From the NCBI GenBank assembly GCA_038107835.1, contig JAYNHH010000022.1:1-41598 (forward strand): DNA of 41,598 nucleotides, read 5' to 3'. Numbering within the stretch: the first letter of the stretch is position 1; each line of letters starts with the position of its first letter. Made by a program: the position numbers and the translations under genes. The notes beneath the pieces are model-generated. The model was given only the letters and a program-made list of their open reading frames with translations, had not been told where the DNA came from and did no database searches. This document shows, piece after piece, positions 21,583 to 29,408 of the stretch. This DNA comes from MED-G116 sp038107835 (GTDB taxonomy: Bacteria; Pseudomonadota; Alphaproteobacteria; Puniceispirillales; Puniceispirillaceae).

Positions 21583-22888
21583 CGTCCTGCCAAAGACGCT
21601 GTTCGGGCGAATGCTGTCGATCATTCTGGTGCCGATGATCTTCGTCCAGATCATCACCGTATTCATTTTCTATGACCGGCACTGGGACACGGTTACCCGG
21701 CATATGGCGAACAATCTGGGTGCCGAGATCAGCATTCTTGTCGACCAGCTGGGCAACGCCCCCAACGCCGAGTTGATCGAGACGGTGAAGACGACCGGAT
21801 GGGAATATTTCAACTTTCCAATCCAGTTTGACACCGAGACACCCTTTGCCGGCAGCAATAGCGGCGCGCCACAGAGCTATGCTGAGGCAATGTTGTGGCG
21901 GGCGCTTGGCAACCGTCTGGCACGCCCCTGGCGAACCAATGTCGATGCCGACCCGCATCTGATCTATGTCGATGTGAAATTCGCCAATGGCACATTGCGC
22001 ATCTATGCCAGCCGCAAGCGGATTTTCTCGTCAACAAGCTGGACCTTCATCGGGTGGACGGTGGGATCCTCGATCCTGATGTTCTCCATCGCGCTGTTGT
22101 TCATGCGCGGCCAGGTGCGGCCAATCCTGCGGCTTGCCAATGCCGCGCGCCAGCTTGGGCTGGGCCGAACGGCACCAGACTATCAGCTTGAGGGCGCCCG
22201 CGAGGTGCGGCTTGCTGGACGCGCCTTCCAGGCGATGCGCCACCGGATCATGCGGCAATTGAACGAGCGCACCGAAATGCTGGCCGGGGTCAGCCATGAC
22301 CTCCGAACGCCGCTGACCCGGATCAGGCTGCAACTGGCGCTGATGAAGGACAATGAGGACGCCGCTGCAATCCGTGCCGATCTGGCCGAGATGGAGGACA
22401 TGATTGATGCCTATCTGTCCTTTGCCGCCGGTGAGGGCGAGGAGGAACCGGAAGAAACGCGGATCGAGACGCTTCTGGACCGGCTGGTGCGCCAGACAAC
22501 GAAGGCACATGGCTATGACATCCAGATGATCCTGCCAGGCGAGCCGTTGCCAGCCTTTCCGGTGCGGCGAAAATCCATTCAGCGCGCCTTTGAGAACATC
22601 ATCTCAAATGCCATCGCCTATTCGACAAAGACGCGGATCAGCCTGCGCTACCGCAATGATGAGGTGACCATCTTCTTTGACGATGATGGTGCCGGCATTC
22701 CCGCCGAACGCCGCGCCGATGCCATCCGTCCCTTTATCCGGCTGGAAGAGTCACGCAACCGGAAAACCGGCGGCACCGGCCTTGGGCTGTCGATCACCAG
22801 CGATATCGTGCTGGGACATGGCGGCGAGCTGATGCTTGGTGATTCGCCCTTTGGCGGGCTGCGCGTGGCGATCAAACTGCCTGTCTAG
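21569..22888 (+). CDS. Sensor histidine kinase, EnvZ-like
   Basis: The 439-residue membrane kinase has a first transmembrane helix (MLSIILVPMIFVQIITVFIF, about residues 15-35), a periplasmic region of about 120 residues and a second helix (FIGWTVGSSILMFSIALLF). A HAMP segment follows, then the phospho-acceptor motif AGVSHDLRTPLTRIRLQL, and an ATPase domain with N box (FENIISNAIAYS), G1 (DDDGAGIP) and G2 (GGTGLGLSI). The ATG at 21569 lies inside the regulator gene, giving a 14-base overlap. The upstream extension to 21350 is only the regulator's other frame. The signal is unknown. Confidence 0.95.
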   Translation: MQLRNVLPKTLFGRMLSIILVPMIFVQIITVFIFYDRHWDTVTRHMANNLGAEISILVDQLGNAPNAELIETVKTTGWEYFNFPIQFDTETPFAGSNSGAPQSYAEAMLWRALGNRLARPWRTNVDADPHLIYVDVKFANGTLRIYASRKRIFSSTSWTFIGWTVGSSILMFSIALLFMRGQVRPILRLANAARQLGLGRTAPDYQLEGAREVRLAGRAFQAMRHRIMRQLNERTEMLAGVSHDLRTPLTRIRLQLALMKDNEDAAAIRADLAEMEDMIDAYLSFAAGEGEEEPEETRIETLLDRLVRQTTKAHGYDIQMILPGEPLPAFPVRRKSIQRAFENIISNAIAYSTKTRISLRYRNDEVTIFFDDDGAGIPAERRADAIRPFIRLEESRNRKTGGTGLGLSITSDIVLGHGGELMLGDSPFGGLRVAIKLPV

Positions 22889-22909
22889 GAGACGCTGGCC
22901 CAATGGCGG

Positions 22910-23275
22910 CTAGTGCAGGCGGCTGCCATCCGGGGCCGGCTGGTCGGGGGCAACAAGGACAATTGCGCCAACGGCATCACTGACGCCAAGGGTCAGCACC
23001 TCGGACATGAACGGACCGATCTGGCGCGGGGGAAAATTGACCACCGCCATCACCTGCCGGCCAACAAGCGTTTCCGGCGCATAGAGCGTGGTGATCTGCG
23101 CCGAGGATTTTTTCCGGCCAATCTCCGGGCCGAAATCAATCACCAGCTTGAATGCAGGTTTGCGCGCTTCTGGAAAGGGCGACACCTCGACAATCGTGCC
23201 GCAGCGAATATCCAGTTTCAGAAACTGATCGAAGCTGGCCAGATCTGTCCCGGCCTGTGCGCTGTCATCCGCCAT
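22910..23275 (-). CDS. csaA: CsaA-type tRNA-binding domain protein
   Basis: The 121-residue product is a free-standing tRNA-binding OB-fold of the CsaA family: FLKLDIRCGTIVEVSPFPEARKPAFKL, then KKSSAQIT, VNFPPRQIGPFMSEVLTLG and a C-terminal VLVAPDQP. CsaA homologues bind tRNA as dimers and have been linked to chaperone or export functions; the exact role is unsettled. GGGGGAGG stands 6 bases before the ATG. It is convergent with the kinase gene (21 bases between stops) and downstream of the COQ9-like gene. Confidence 0.92.
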   Translation of the reverse strand: MADDSAQAGTDLASFDQFLKLDIRCGTIVEVSPFPEARKPAFKLVIDFGPEIGRKKSSAQITTLYAPETLVGRQVMAVVNFPPRQIGPFMSEVLTLGVSDAVGAIVLVAPDQPAPDGSRLH

Positions 23276-23335
23276 TGCTGTCCTCCCCCGCGGGCTGTTC
23301 CGCTGTTCTGTCCTTTTTGAGCCATTCGCATTTGG

Positions 23336-24025
23336 TTATTGATAGCGGTCCTGGGGTGGCAGATCACCATCACCGCCCGTGGCAAAGCCATCATCCACCG
23401 TCACGCCCCCAGCTGCCGGGGAGCCATCGCCATGGCCCAGCACCCGCAGACTGCGCCCCCATTCCTCGGCCTGGGCAAGGCGGGCGTCGATCGCCTTCAT
23501 GGTGTGTGACAGATCGGCCGTTTCATCTTTCTGCCATTCACGCGCCACCAGCATGGCAACAATGGCAACACCGCGGACGCGGGCCTCGCCGCGCAGACCA
23601 ACCAGATCATCACCAACCATCCGCAACAGCGCCCGCATCGCCTGCCCCAGCGAATCGAGAAGCCGGATGCCAAGCTGCGGGTCGCGCCGCGCTGCCGCAT
23701 CAAGCGCCGCGATCTGCGCCTTGAAGGGGGCATAGACTTCAAAACGGTGCATCAGCGATTCCAGAATTTTCTCGCGGATCGTCACCTCGCCCGCATCCTC
23801 GATGTCCGCAAGGCTCTCAAGCAGCGCCTGACGGTCGAGCCGTGAGAGCTGGTGCAGGATCAATGCGGTGACCGACCCGGCAGCAGCGCGGGCAGCAGCG
23901 GGGCTGATCTCGGCCTGGCGGGCAATCTCATCGAGGTCAAGTGCCGCTGGTGTCAGCATCGCAAGCTGGTCCCAGGCGGCGTCAGCAAGCCGGTCCATGA
24001 TCGCATTCGTCGTCGTGCTGTCCAT
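23336..24025 (-). CDS. COQ9-like protein with TetR-like N-terminal region
   Basis: The 229-residue product matches the COQ9/TetR-like family of alphaproteobacteria. A degenerate helix-turn-helix (LDLDEIARQAEISPAAARAAAG) covers about residues 28-52. The COQ9-type helical domain follows (REKILESLMHRFEVYAPFKAQIAAL; REWQKDETADLSHTMKAIDARLAQAEEW). COQ9 binds isoprene lipids and supports ubiquinone synthesis in mitochondria; whether the bacterial member still binds DNA is unknown. The C-terminal about 30 residues are low-complexity Gly/Asp. AAGGGG precedes the ATG. It lies among other minus-strand genes, three genes downstream of ubiK. Confidence 0.85.
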   Translation of the reverse strand: MDSTTTNAIMDRLADAAWDQLAMLTPAALDLDEIARQAEISPAAARAAAGSVTALILHQLSRLDRQALLESLADIEDAGEVTIREKILESLMHRFEVYAPFKAQIAALDAAARRDPQLGIRLLDSLGQAMRALLRMVGDDLVGLRGEARVRGVAIVAMLVAREWQKDETADLSHTMKAIDARLAQAEEWGRSLRVLGHGDGSPAAGGVTVDDGFATGGDGDLPPQDRYQ

Positions 24026-24167
24026 CGCGCTTATCCCCTTGATGTTTCAGTTACCAATCCAGCAATCCGTCACCTCAGATTTCCAGCTGCCAGTCTGATC
24101 TCAAAGATGGGGTGCGCCAGCAAGCTGGTCAAGCGTCTGGCAGCCGGGCGCGAACAGCAGCCACACA

Positions 24168-24995
24168 TCAGCTGCCAAGCTCGATCGAACGGTCCCGCGC
24201 GGCCATGATCGCCCGTTTCATCAGCGGTGCCAGCCCATCATCATCCATCAGCACCGCAAGCGCCGCCGCCGTGGTACCCCCCTTGCTGGTGACATTGACG
24301 CGCAGCTGCGAGGGGGGATCATCAGACGCTGCAATCAGCTCGCCAGCGCCAGCAACCGTAGCCTCAGCCAGCTGTTTGGCCAGCGCTGCCGGCAGACCGG
24401 CGGCAATGCCTGCCTCGGTCATCGTCTCGGCAAGCAGGAACACATAGGCGGGTCCGGAACCGGAAACGGCGGTCACCGCATCCATCAGACCCTCATCATC
24501 AATGGTGACAACCGCCCCAACCGCAGCAAGCAGCTGGGCAGCAAGCGCGGCAATCGGCGCCGGGGCATCGGCGGCATAGAGCGCCGTGACGCCCCTGCCA
24601 ATCGCCGCCGGCGTGTTTGGCATCGAGCGCAGAACCAGCGCGTCCGACCCATCGCCACGTTTCGGCAGACGCGCGGCAAACCAGGCGGTCGGAATGCCAG
24701 CGGCAATCGACAGAAAGGCCGTGTCAGAATCGGCAATGCCGGCAAGCGAGACAATCGCCTCGTCCATCATCTGTGGCTTGACAGCCAGAACGACCATCTG
24801 GCTTGGCCGATCGGCGGCAGCGGCAGCGGCGGCGCAATCGGCAAACAGGCTGACATTGGTGTGAGAGGCAGTCCAGGCAAGCGCGTCGTGATGCGGCTCG
24901 ACAATGGCGAAATCGGCGTCAAGTTCAGGATCATTGAGCCAACCCTGCAGCATCGCACTGCCCATCTTGCCACAGCCTATGAGCGTGATCAGCAT
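24168..24995 (-). CDS. proC: Pyrroline-5-carboxylate reductase
   Basis: ProC performs the last step of proline synthesis, reducing pyrroline-5-carboxylate with NAD(P)H. The 275-residue product has the Rossmann motif LIGCGKMGSAM at the N-terminus, VVLAVKPQ, RSMPNTPAAIGRG, and the C-terminal signature region VSGSGPAYVFLLAE ... VTSKGGTTAAAL. It starts 4 bases after the ybjN stop, so the two are almost certainly co-transcribed. Confidence 0.96.
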   Translation of the reverse strand: MLITLIGCGKMGSAMLQGWLNDPELDADFAIVEPHHDALAWTASHTNVSLFADCAAAAAAADRPSQMVVLAVKPQMMDEAIVSLAGIADSDTAFLSIAAGIPTAWFAARLPKRGDGSDALVLRSMPNTPAAIGRGVTALYAADAPAPIAALAAQLLAAVGAVVTIDDEGLMDAVTAVSGSGPAYVFLLAETMTEAGIAAGLPAALAKQLAEATVAGAGELIAASDDPPSQLRVNVTSKGGTTAAALAVLMDDDGLAPLMKRAIMAARDRSIELGS

Positions 24996-24999
24996 GGTT

Positions 25000-25515
25000 C
25001 TACGCCTCCCCCTCGGTGCGCATCAAGACAGCCGCCGCCGCCTCGGCAGCGGCCATTTTGCCATGCACCACCTGATAGATCGCCGGATAGGCCTGCTCGC
25101 ATTCGCCAAGCATGAAATCAACAACATCCTCGATCTGTTCGGGCGTCGCCCCACCAGCCCCGCGAAGCGCCAGCGTATGCCGCAGTTCCAGCTCGCACGC
25201 ATTCAGATCAAGCGCCAGATGCCCGATATGCACATCCTGATTGAGCAGGGCCGCAAGCAGCGCCAGCTCGCCAAGCTGTTCCTCATCGGCGTGGACATCA
25301 ATCCGGCAGGTGACCTGCATGGTCTCGTCGAACCGCTGCCAGGTGACGGCAAGCTGGTAATCCGACCAGCGTCCCGGCACCTCAGCCAGAACGGCATCAT
25401 GATTACGCTCGCGCAGCTGCCAGTCCTGGCGGGCGACAAATTTTGTCACCAGATCGATTGGATGCGCGAGGCCAGCCTCGTTTGTACGCGTCTGGCCTGT
25501 TGGAGATGATGCCAT
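25000..25515 (-). CDS. YbjN domain-containing protein
   Basis: The 171-residue product belongs to the YbjN family, small alpha/beta proteins with a fold like type III secretion chaperones. Features are the central WSDYQLAVTWQRFDETMQVTCRIDVHADEEQ, the helix with NQDVHIGHLALDLNACELELRHTLALRG, and the C-terminal DFMLGECEQAYPAIYQVVHG. The molecular function is not established. It is immediately upstream of proC in the same operon. Confidence 0.85.
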   Translation of the reverse strand: MASSPTGQTRTNEAGLAHPIDLVTKFVARQDWQLRERNHDAVLAEVPGRWSDYQLAVTWQRFDETMQVTCRIDVHADEEQLGELALLAALLNQDVHIGHLALDLNACELELRHTLALRGAGGATPEQIEDVVDFMLGECEQAYPAIYQVVHGKMAAAEAAAAVLMRTEGEA

Positions 25516-25590
25516 GAGTTGAACGTCCCGGCTGCGGTGTCTGATGCGACCAAGATGCCGCAGGCAGGAATGTCATTCAACACAATATTT

Positions 25591-25609
25591 TGTGGTTAAG
25601 TTATCCACA
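25591..25609. promoter_or_regulatory. DnaA box in a near-perfect dyad
   Basis: TTATCCACA at 25601-25609 is an exact DnaA box. Its partner TGTGGTTAA at 25591-25599 lies in inverted orientation with one mismatch, one base away. The site lies in the 197-base intergenic region between ybjN and ubiK. Confidence 0.5.
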
Positions 25610-25660
25610 GGACACATTTTGTTGTGGTTTTTTGCCATCTGCATGGCCGAATCGGTGCAA

Positions 25661-25685
25661 AACCGCCAATTTGTCAATGGCGGTT
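25661..25685 (-). terminator. Possible terminator downstream of ubiK
   Basis: AACCGCCA and TGGCGGTT form an 8-bp stem around a 9-base loop, followed on the minus strand by TT, making a run of four T with the stem end. It lies 28 bases past the ubiK stop in the right orientation; the short T run makes it weak. Confidence 0.4.
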
Positions 25686-25712
25686 TGCGGGGCTGGCGGA
25701 GGAAGGCTGCAA

Positions 25713-26045
25713 TCAGGAGGCAGATTTTTTTCTGGCAGGGCTGGTCTTTTTTGCCGCGGCAGGCTTTTTCGCCGCTTTGCGGGCTGGCGATTCTGTCTTT
25801 TTCGGGCGGGATGATTCGCCAGCAGCGATGCCAGCCTCGAGAACGGCAACACGCGCCGCCATCGCCTCATGCCGGGTGCGCAGCGCGTCAAATTCCTCGC
25901 GCGTGACAAGGCCGCGTGCATTGAGAGCGCGCTCCATGCGCTGGCGGATCATATTGTCGATTTCCTCGCGCACACCGCCAAGGGCCGTTGCGGCCCCATT
26001 TGCCATTTTAGCAATATCACTGATGAAATTCGATCGAGGCGCCAT
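25713..26045 (-). CDS. ubiK: Ubiquinone biosynthesis accessory factor UbiK
   Basis: UbiK (BMFP/YqiC family) supports ubiquinone synthesis, probably by presenting intermediates to the Ubi complex. The 110-residue product has the family pattern FISDIAKMANGAATALGGVREEIDNMIRQRMERAL, then a C-terminal coiled coil (VTREEFDALRTRHEAMAARVAVLEAGI). A strongly basic Lys/Ala/Pro tail of about 35 residues is longer than in E. coli. It is divergent from lgt across 207 bases that must hold both promoters. Confidence 0.9.
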   Translation of the reverse strand: MAPRSNFISDIAKMANGAATALGGVREEIDNMIRQRMERALNARGLVTREEFDALRTRHEAMAARVAVLEAGIAAGESSRPKKTESPARKAAKKPAAAKKTSPARKKSAS

Positions 26046-26252
26046 GCTGTTTCCGTCCCCCTGCCCCGCCGCCGTAGCGATTGGCCTGCGGCGTGGCAGG
26101 TTAATCTGTCACTCTATAATGTCCTGCACTGTCTTATTTATGCGGTCTTGCCGCTTATTCCAATACCACATGGCGCGCAATTGCGATAAAGTTGACCATC
26201 TTTTCATGTCGGGGCCAGCCCTCTTGGCACGAAACAACAGACATCGGGCATC

Positions 26253-27059
26253 ATGACAGACACGCCAACCGGAATCATCCTTCCTGAATTCAATCCCTTT
26301 GCGATCCAGTTTGGCGGCTTTGGAATCCGCTGGTACGCGCTGGCCTATATCGCCGGATTGCTGCTTGGCTATTATCTCCTGCGGCGCGAGGCGGGAAAGC
26401 CCGGCGCGCCGATGAACCTCGCGCAGATCGACTCGCTGCTCAATCATGTGCTGCTTGGCATCATTCTGGGTGGACGGCTCGGCTATGTGCTGTTCTACAA
26501 CCCGGCTTTCTTTGCCAGCAACCCGATGGAGATCATCAAGATCTGGCAGGGCGGCATGGCCTTTCACGGCGGGCTTCTGGGAGTGGCGCTGGCGATGATG
26601 CTGTTTGCCCGCCGCCACGCGATCCCGGTTTTGCAGGTCTCGGACCGGGTGGCGATGGTTCTGCCGATCGGGCTGTTTCTGGGCCGCCTGTCAAATTTCA
26701 TCAATGGCGAGCTGTTTGGCCGTGTCAGCGACCTGCCCTGGGCCATGGTGTTTCCACATAGTGACGGCGCGCCGCGCCACCCGAGCCAGCTCTATGAGGC
26801 TGGCCTTGAGGGGCTGTGTCTCGGCCTGGCGATGCTGGTTGCGGCACGGCGGGGATGGCTTGCCTCCCCCGGGCGGATCACCGGCCTGATGCTGGCCGGA
26901 TACGGGCTGGCCCGCTATCTGGTTGAATTTGTGCGCGAGCCGGACACGCATCTGGGGCTGCTGGTTGGCGGCCTGACAATGGGCCAGCTGCTATGCCTGC
27001 CCATGATCGCGGCAGGGCTTTATCTGCTGCAGCGCGGCCATAACCGGCGGCAGGTGTGA
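26253..27059 (+). CDS. lgt: Phosphatidylglycerol-prolipoprotein diacylglyceryl transferase
   Basis: Lgt is an inner-membrane enzyme that moves diacylglycerol from phosphatidylglycerol to the lipobox cysteine of prolipoproteins. The 268-residue product has about seven hydrophobic segments, FHGGLLG with the essential histidine region, the Lgt signature GRLSNFINGELFGR and PSQLYEAGLEG. The start ATG has no strong ribosome-binding site. The stop overlaps or abuts the next gene. PgsA, which leads to its lipid substrate, is encoded 10 kb upstream. Confidence 0.96.
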   Translation: MTDTPTGIILPEFNPFAIQFGGFGIRWYALAYIAGLLLGYYLLRREAGKPGAPMNLAQIDSLLNHVLLGIILGGRLGYVLFYNPAFFASNPMEIIKIWQGGMAFHGGLLGVALAMMLFARRHAIPVLQVSDRVAMVLPIGLFLGRLSNFINGELFGRVSDLPWAMVFPHSDGAPRHPSQLYEAGLEGLCLGLAMLVAARRGWLASPGRITGLMLAGYGLARYLVEFVREPDTHLGLLVGGLTMGQLLCLPMIAAGLYLLQRGHNRRQV

Positions 27060-27061
27060 GC

Positions 27062-28297
27062 ATGTCCAGGACGCCGGCAGAGACGCCCCCAATGACAGCC
27101 GCGACAGACAATGACAGCATCGCTGCTAGCGATGACACAGCACTTGGGGACCGGATTGCCAGCCAGATCCGCAGCGCCGGGCCGATTGGCGTTGACAGTT
27201 TCATGGCCGCCTGTCTGGGCGATGCCAGCGCCGGCTATTATCAGCATGGCGACCCGTTTGGCGTTACCGGCGATTTCATCACCGCACCGGAGATTTCCGG
27301 GCTGTTTGGCGAGATGTGCGGACTGTATCTGGCGCATATGTTCGAGCTGGCAGGACAGCCGCAGGACGCGGTGATTGCCGAGCTTGGCCCGGGGCGCGGC
27401 ACCTTGATGCAGGACATGCGCGGCGTCTGGGAGACATTGATGCCAGCGCTTGCCGGCAGGCCAATCCATCTGGTTGAGACAAGCCCCGCGCTGCGCCGGG
27501 CGCAGGCAGCACTGATCGCGGCAGATGACAGCGCCGCGACAACGCCGGAGATCGATTGGCATGATTCGTGTGACAGCCTTCCCAACGCACCAATCTTTGG
27601 CATTGCCAATGAGTTTTTTGACGCGCTGGCGGTGGCGCAGTTTGTCTGGCGTGGCTCTGTGGCGCAGGGTAGCTGGCATCACCGGCTTGTCGGGCTGCAG
27701 GGTGATGAATTTGGTTTTGTCGACGGCCCGGCGCTGTGCGGGGCCGAACTGGCAGACTATGGCGGCGCGCTGACGCCAGACCCGGCAGATGGCGATGTCG
27801 CCGAATTCTGTCGTGCAGGTGATCAGGTGATCGCCGCGCTGGCAGGCCGGATCAGCCAGAATGGCGGCGCCATGCTGATCATCGATTATGGACGCGATGG
27901 CACAGCCGGCGACAGTCTGCAGGCCGTTGCCGAACACCGACCGGTGGATGTGTTTCACCAGCCGGGAACCGCTGATCTGTCGCATTGGGTTGATTTTGCC
28001 GCGCTGTCCCGAAGCGCCGCCACGCATGGCTGCCGGTTGATCGGACCCGTGCCACAGGGCCGGTTTCTGATGCGCATCGGCCTTGCCCAGCGCGCCGAAC
28101 AGGCCGCGCTGCATGGCGAGGCGGACCTGCGGCGCGGCCTGCTGGCAGCGGTCGACAGGCTGACCAGCCCGGCGCAGATGGGCGAAGTGTTCAAGGTGGC
28201 GCTTCTGGTGCCGCAGGGTGTGGGCTTGCCGCCCGGCTTCGAGACTGACACCCCGTCAGACGCTGGAACGGATACCGGAACGGATGGCAGCGCATGA
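27062..28297 (+). CDS. MidA/NDUFAF7-family SAM-dependent methyltransferase
   Basis: The 411-residue product belongs to the DUF185/NDUFAF7 family. The N-terminal signature FGVTGDFITAPEISGLFGEMCG and the SAM-binding AELGPGRGTLMQDMR are clear, followed by NEFFDALAVAQFVW and LIIDYGRDG. The mitochondrial member methylates an arginine of a complex I subunit and is needed for complex I assembly; the bacterial substrate is inferred only. The ATG at 27062 follows the lgt stop by two bases. A GTG at 27056 would give a four-base overlap. It ends in an ATGA overlap with pgeF. Confidence 0.93.
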   Translation: MSRTPAETPPMTAATDNDSIAASDDTALGDRIASQIRSAGPIGVDSFMAACLGDASAGYYQHGDPFGVTGDFITAPEISGLFGEMCGLYLAHMFELAGQPQDAVIAELGPGRGTLMQDMRGVWETLMPALAGRPIHLVETSPALRRAQAALIAADDSAATTPEIDWHDSCDSLPNAPIFGIANEFFDALAVAQFVWRGSVAQGSWHHRLVGLQGDEFGFVDGPALCGAELADYGGALTPDPADGDVAEFCRAGDQVIAALAGRISQNGGAMLIIDYGRDGTAGDSLQAVAEHRPVDVFHQPGTADLSHWVDFAALSRSAATHGCRLIGPVPQGRFLMRIGLAQRAEQAALHGEADLRRGLLAAVDRLTSPAQMGEVFKVALLVPQGVGLPPGFETDTPSDAGTDTGTDGSA

Positions 28298-29169
28298 GGC
28301 GTGAGGACAGGCCCATTTTTGAACGCCGACAGGCCGCCAACAGCGCTGTCTTTGTTGGTGGTGACGTCTTTGCCGGACGGATCAGATATGGGTTCTTTTC
28401 AGCCGAGGGCGGGGTAAGCCAGGGCATTTATGACAGTCTGAACTGCGGCTTCGGCTCAGATGACAAAACAGACTCCGTGGCCCGCAACCGGGACATCTGC
28501 GCCACGGCAATGGGGCTGGCGACGGACCGTCTGGCAGCGGTGTTCCAGACGCACAGCGCCGATGCCATCACGGTGACAGCAGGCGCGCCAGCCGCGCGTG
28601 AGCAGCTGGTGCGCGCCGATGGCATGGTCACAACAATGCCGGAGCTGGGGCTGGCAATTCTGACCGCCGATTGCCTGCCGTTGCTGCTGGGCGATGCAGG
28701 GGCCGGGGTGATTGGGGCGTGCCATGCCGGATGGCGCGGCGCGGCGCGGGGAATTGTTCAGGCGACATTGGCGCAGATGCACGCCGCCGGTGCCAAAAAC
28801 ATCACCGCGCTGATTGGTCCGACGATCCGGCAGACCAGCTATCAGATCGGCAGCGAGATGCGGGCCAAAATCATCGAGAGCCAGAAGGAGAGCCAGCAGG
28901 CCAGTGGCATAACGCCGGACAGCGTTGCCGCCTGTTTCATTGTCGACCCCGAGCAGGATGACCGATATCTTTTTGACCTGCCGGGCTATGTCAGGCTGCA
29001 GCTTGCCGCGGCCGGTGTGCGCCAGATTGCCGATTGCGGCGAGGACACCTATGCCCCGACCGGAACCGAATCGCCCCGGTTCTTTTCACACCGGCGGGCC
29101 ACACACGCGGCAGCGCCCGATTCCGGCCGGCAGATTTCGATCATCAGCCTCGCCGCTGCACCCGGATGA
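28294..29169 (+). CDS. pgeF: Laccase-domain purine nucleoside phosphorylase / peptidoglycan editing factor PgeF
   Basis: The 291-residue product is a YfiH/PgeF family protein (also called polyphenol oxidase). The metal ligands are visible: His in VFQTHSADAI, Cys in TADCLPLLL and His in CHAGWRGAARGI. The C-terminal part has DLPGYVRLQLAAAGV and a CGEDTY...FFSHRR segment. Family members have been assigned purine nucleoside phosphorolysis or peptidoglycan quality-control roles. The start overlaps the methyltransferase gene by ATGA. Confidence 0.93.
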   Translation: MRREDRPIFERRQAANSAVFVGGDVFAGRIRYGFFSAEGGVSQGIYDSLNCGFGSDDKTDSVARNRDICATAMGLATDRLAAVFQTHSADAITVTAGAPAAREQLVRADGMVTTMPELGLAILTADCLPLLLGDAGAGVIGACHAGWRGAARGIVQATLAQMHAAGAKNITALIGPTIRQTSYQIGSEMRAKIIESQKESQQASGITPDSVAACFIVDPEQDDRYLFDLPGYVRLQLAAAGVRQIADCGEDTYAPTGTESPRFFSHRRATHAAAPDSGRQISIISLAAAPG

Positions 29170-29206
29170 GGCCCGGACAACCATCACCTTTGAGGATGCC
29201 CTGAAA

Positions 29207-29275
29207 ATGCCACATCTCTACATTTTCCTTGGATTATTGATTATCGGCATGCTGTCCACTTGCTTCATGGGATGA
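29207..29275 (+). CDS. Possible 22-residue single-helix membrane peptide
   Basis: A short frame encodes MPHLYIFLGLLIIGMLSTCF plus Met-Gly, almost entirely hydrophobic, between pgeF and prs. GAGG lies about 12 bases upstream of the ATG. It might be a small membrane protein translated from the pgeF transcript. A chance frame of this size is also quite possible; a conserved syntenic match would be needed. Confidence 0.3.
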   Translation: MPHLYIFLGLLIIGMLSTCFMG

Positions 29276-29408
29276 GGTGCGGGCAGACAGTGGATGACAA
29301 AATTGCGATAAATGCCGGATAACGGCTTGCCCGGTGAGGGGGGGATTGCTATGACAACCGTGGTATTCAATTGCGCCGCTTTACTGGCTGGCAACAGGTT
29401 TTTTTCGG

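Noticed and set aside
26179..26190. AATTGCGATAAA shared upstream of lgt and prs (29301-29312) as a common promoter element
   Set aside because: One shared 12-mer is expected by chance in a window this size and no paired box fits.
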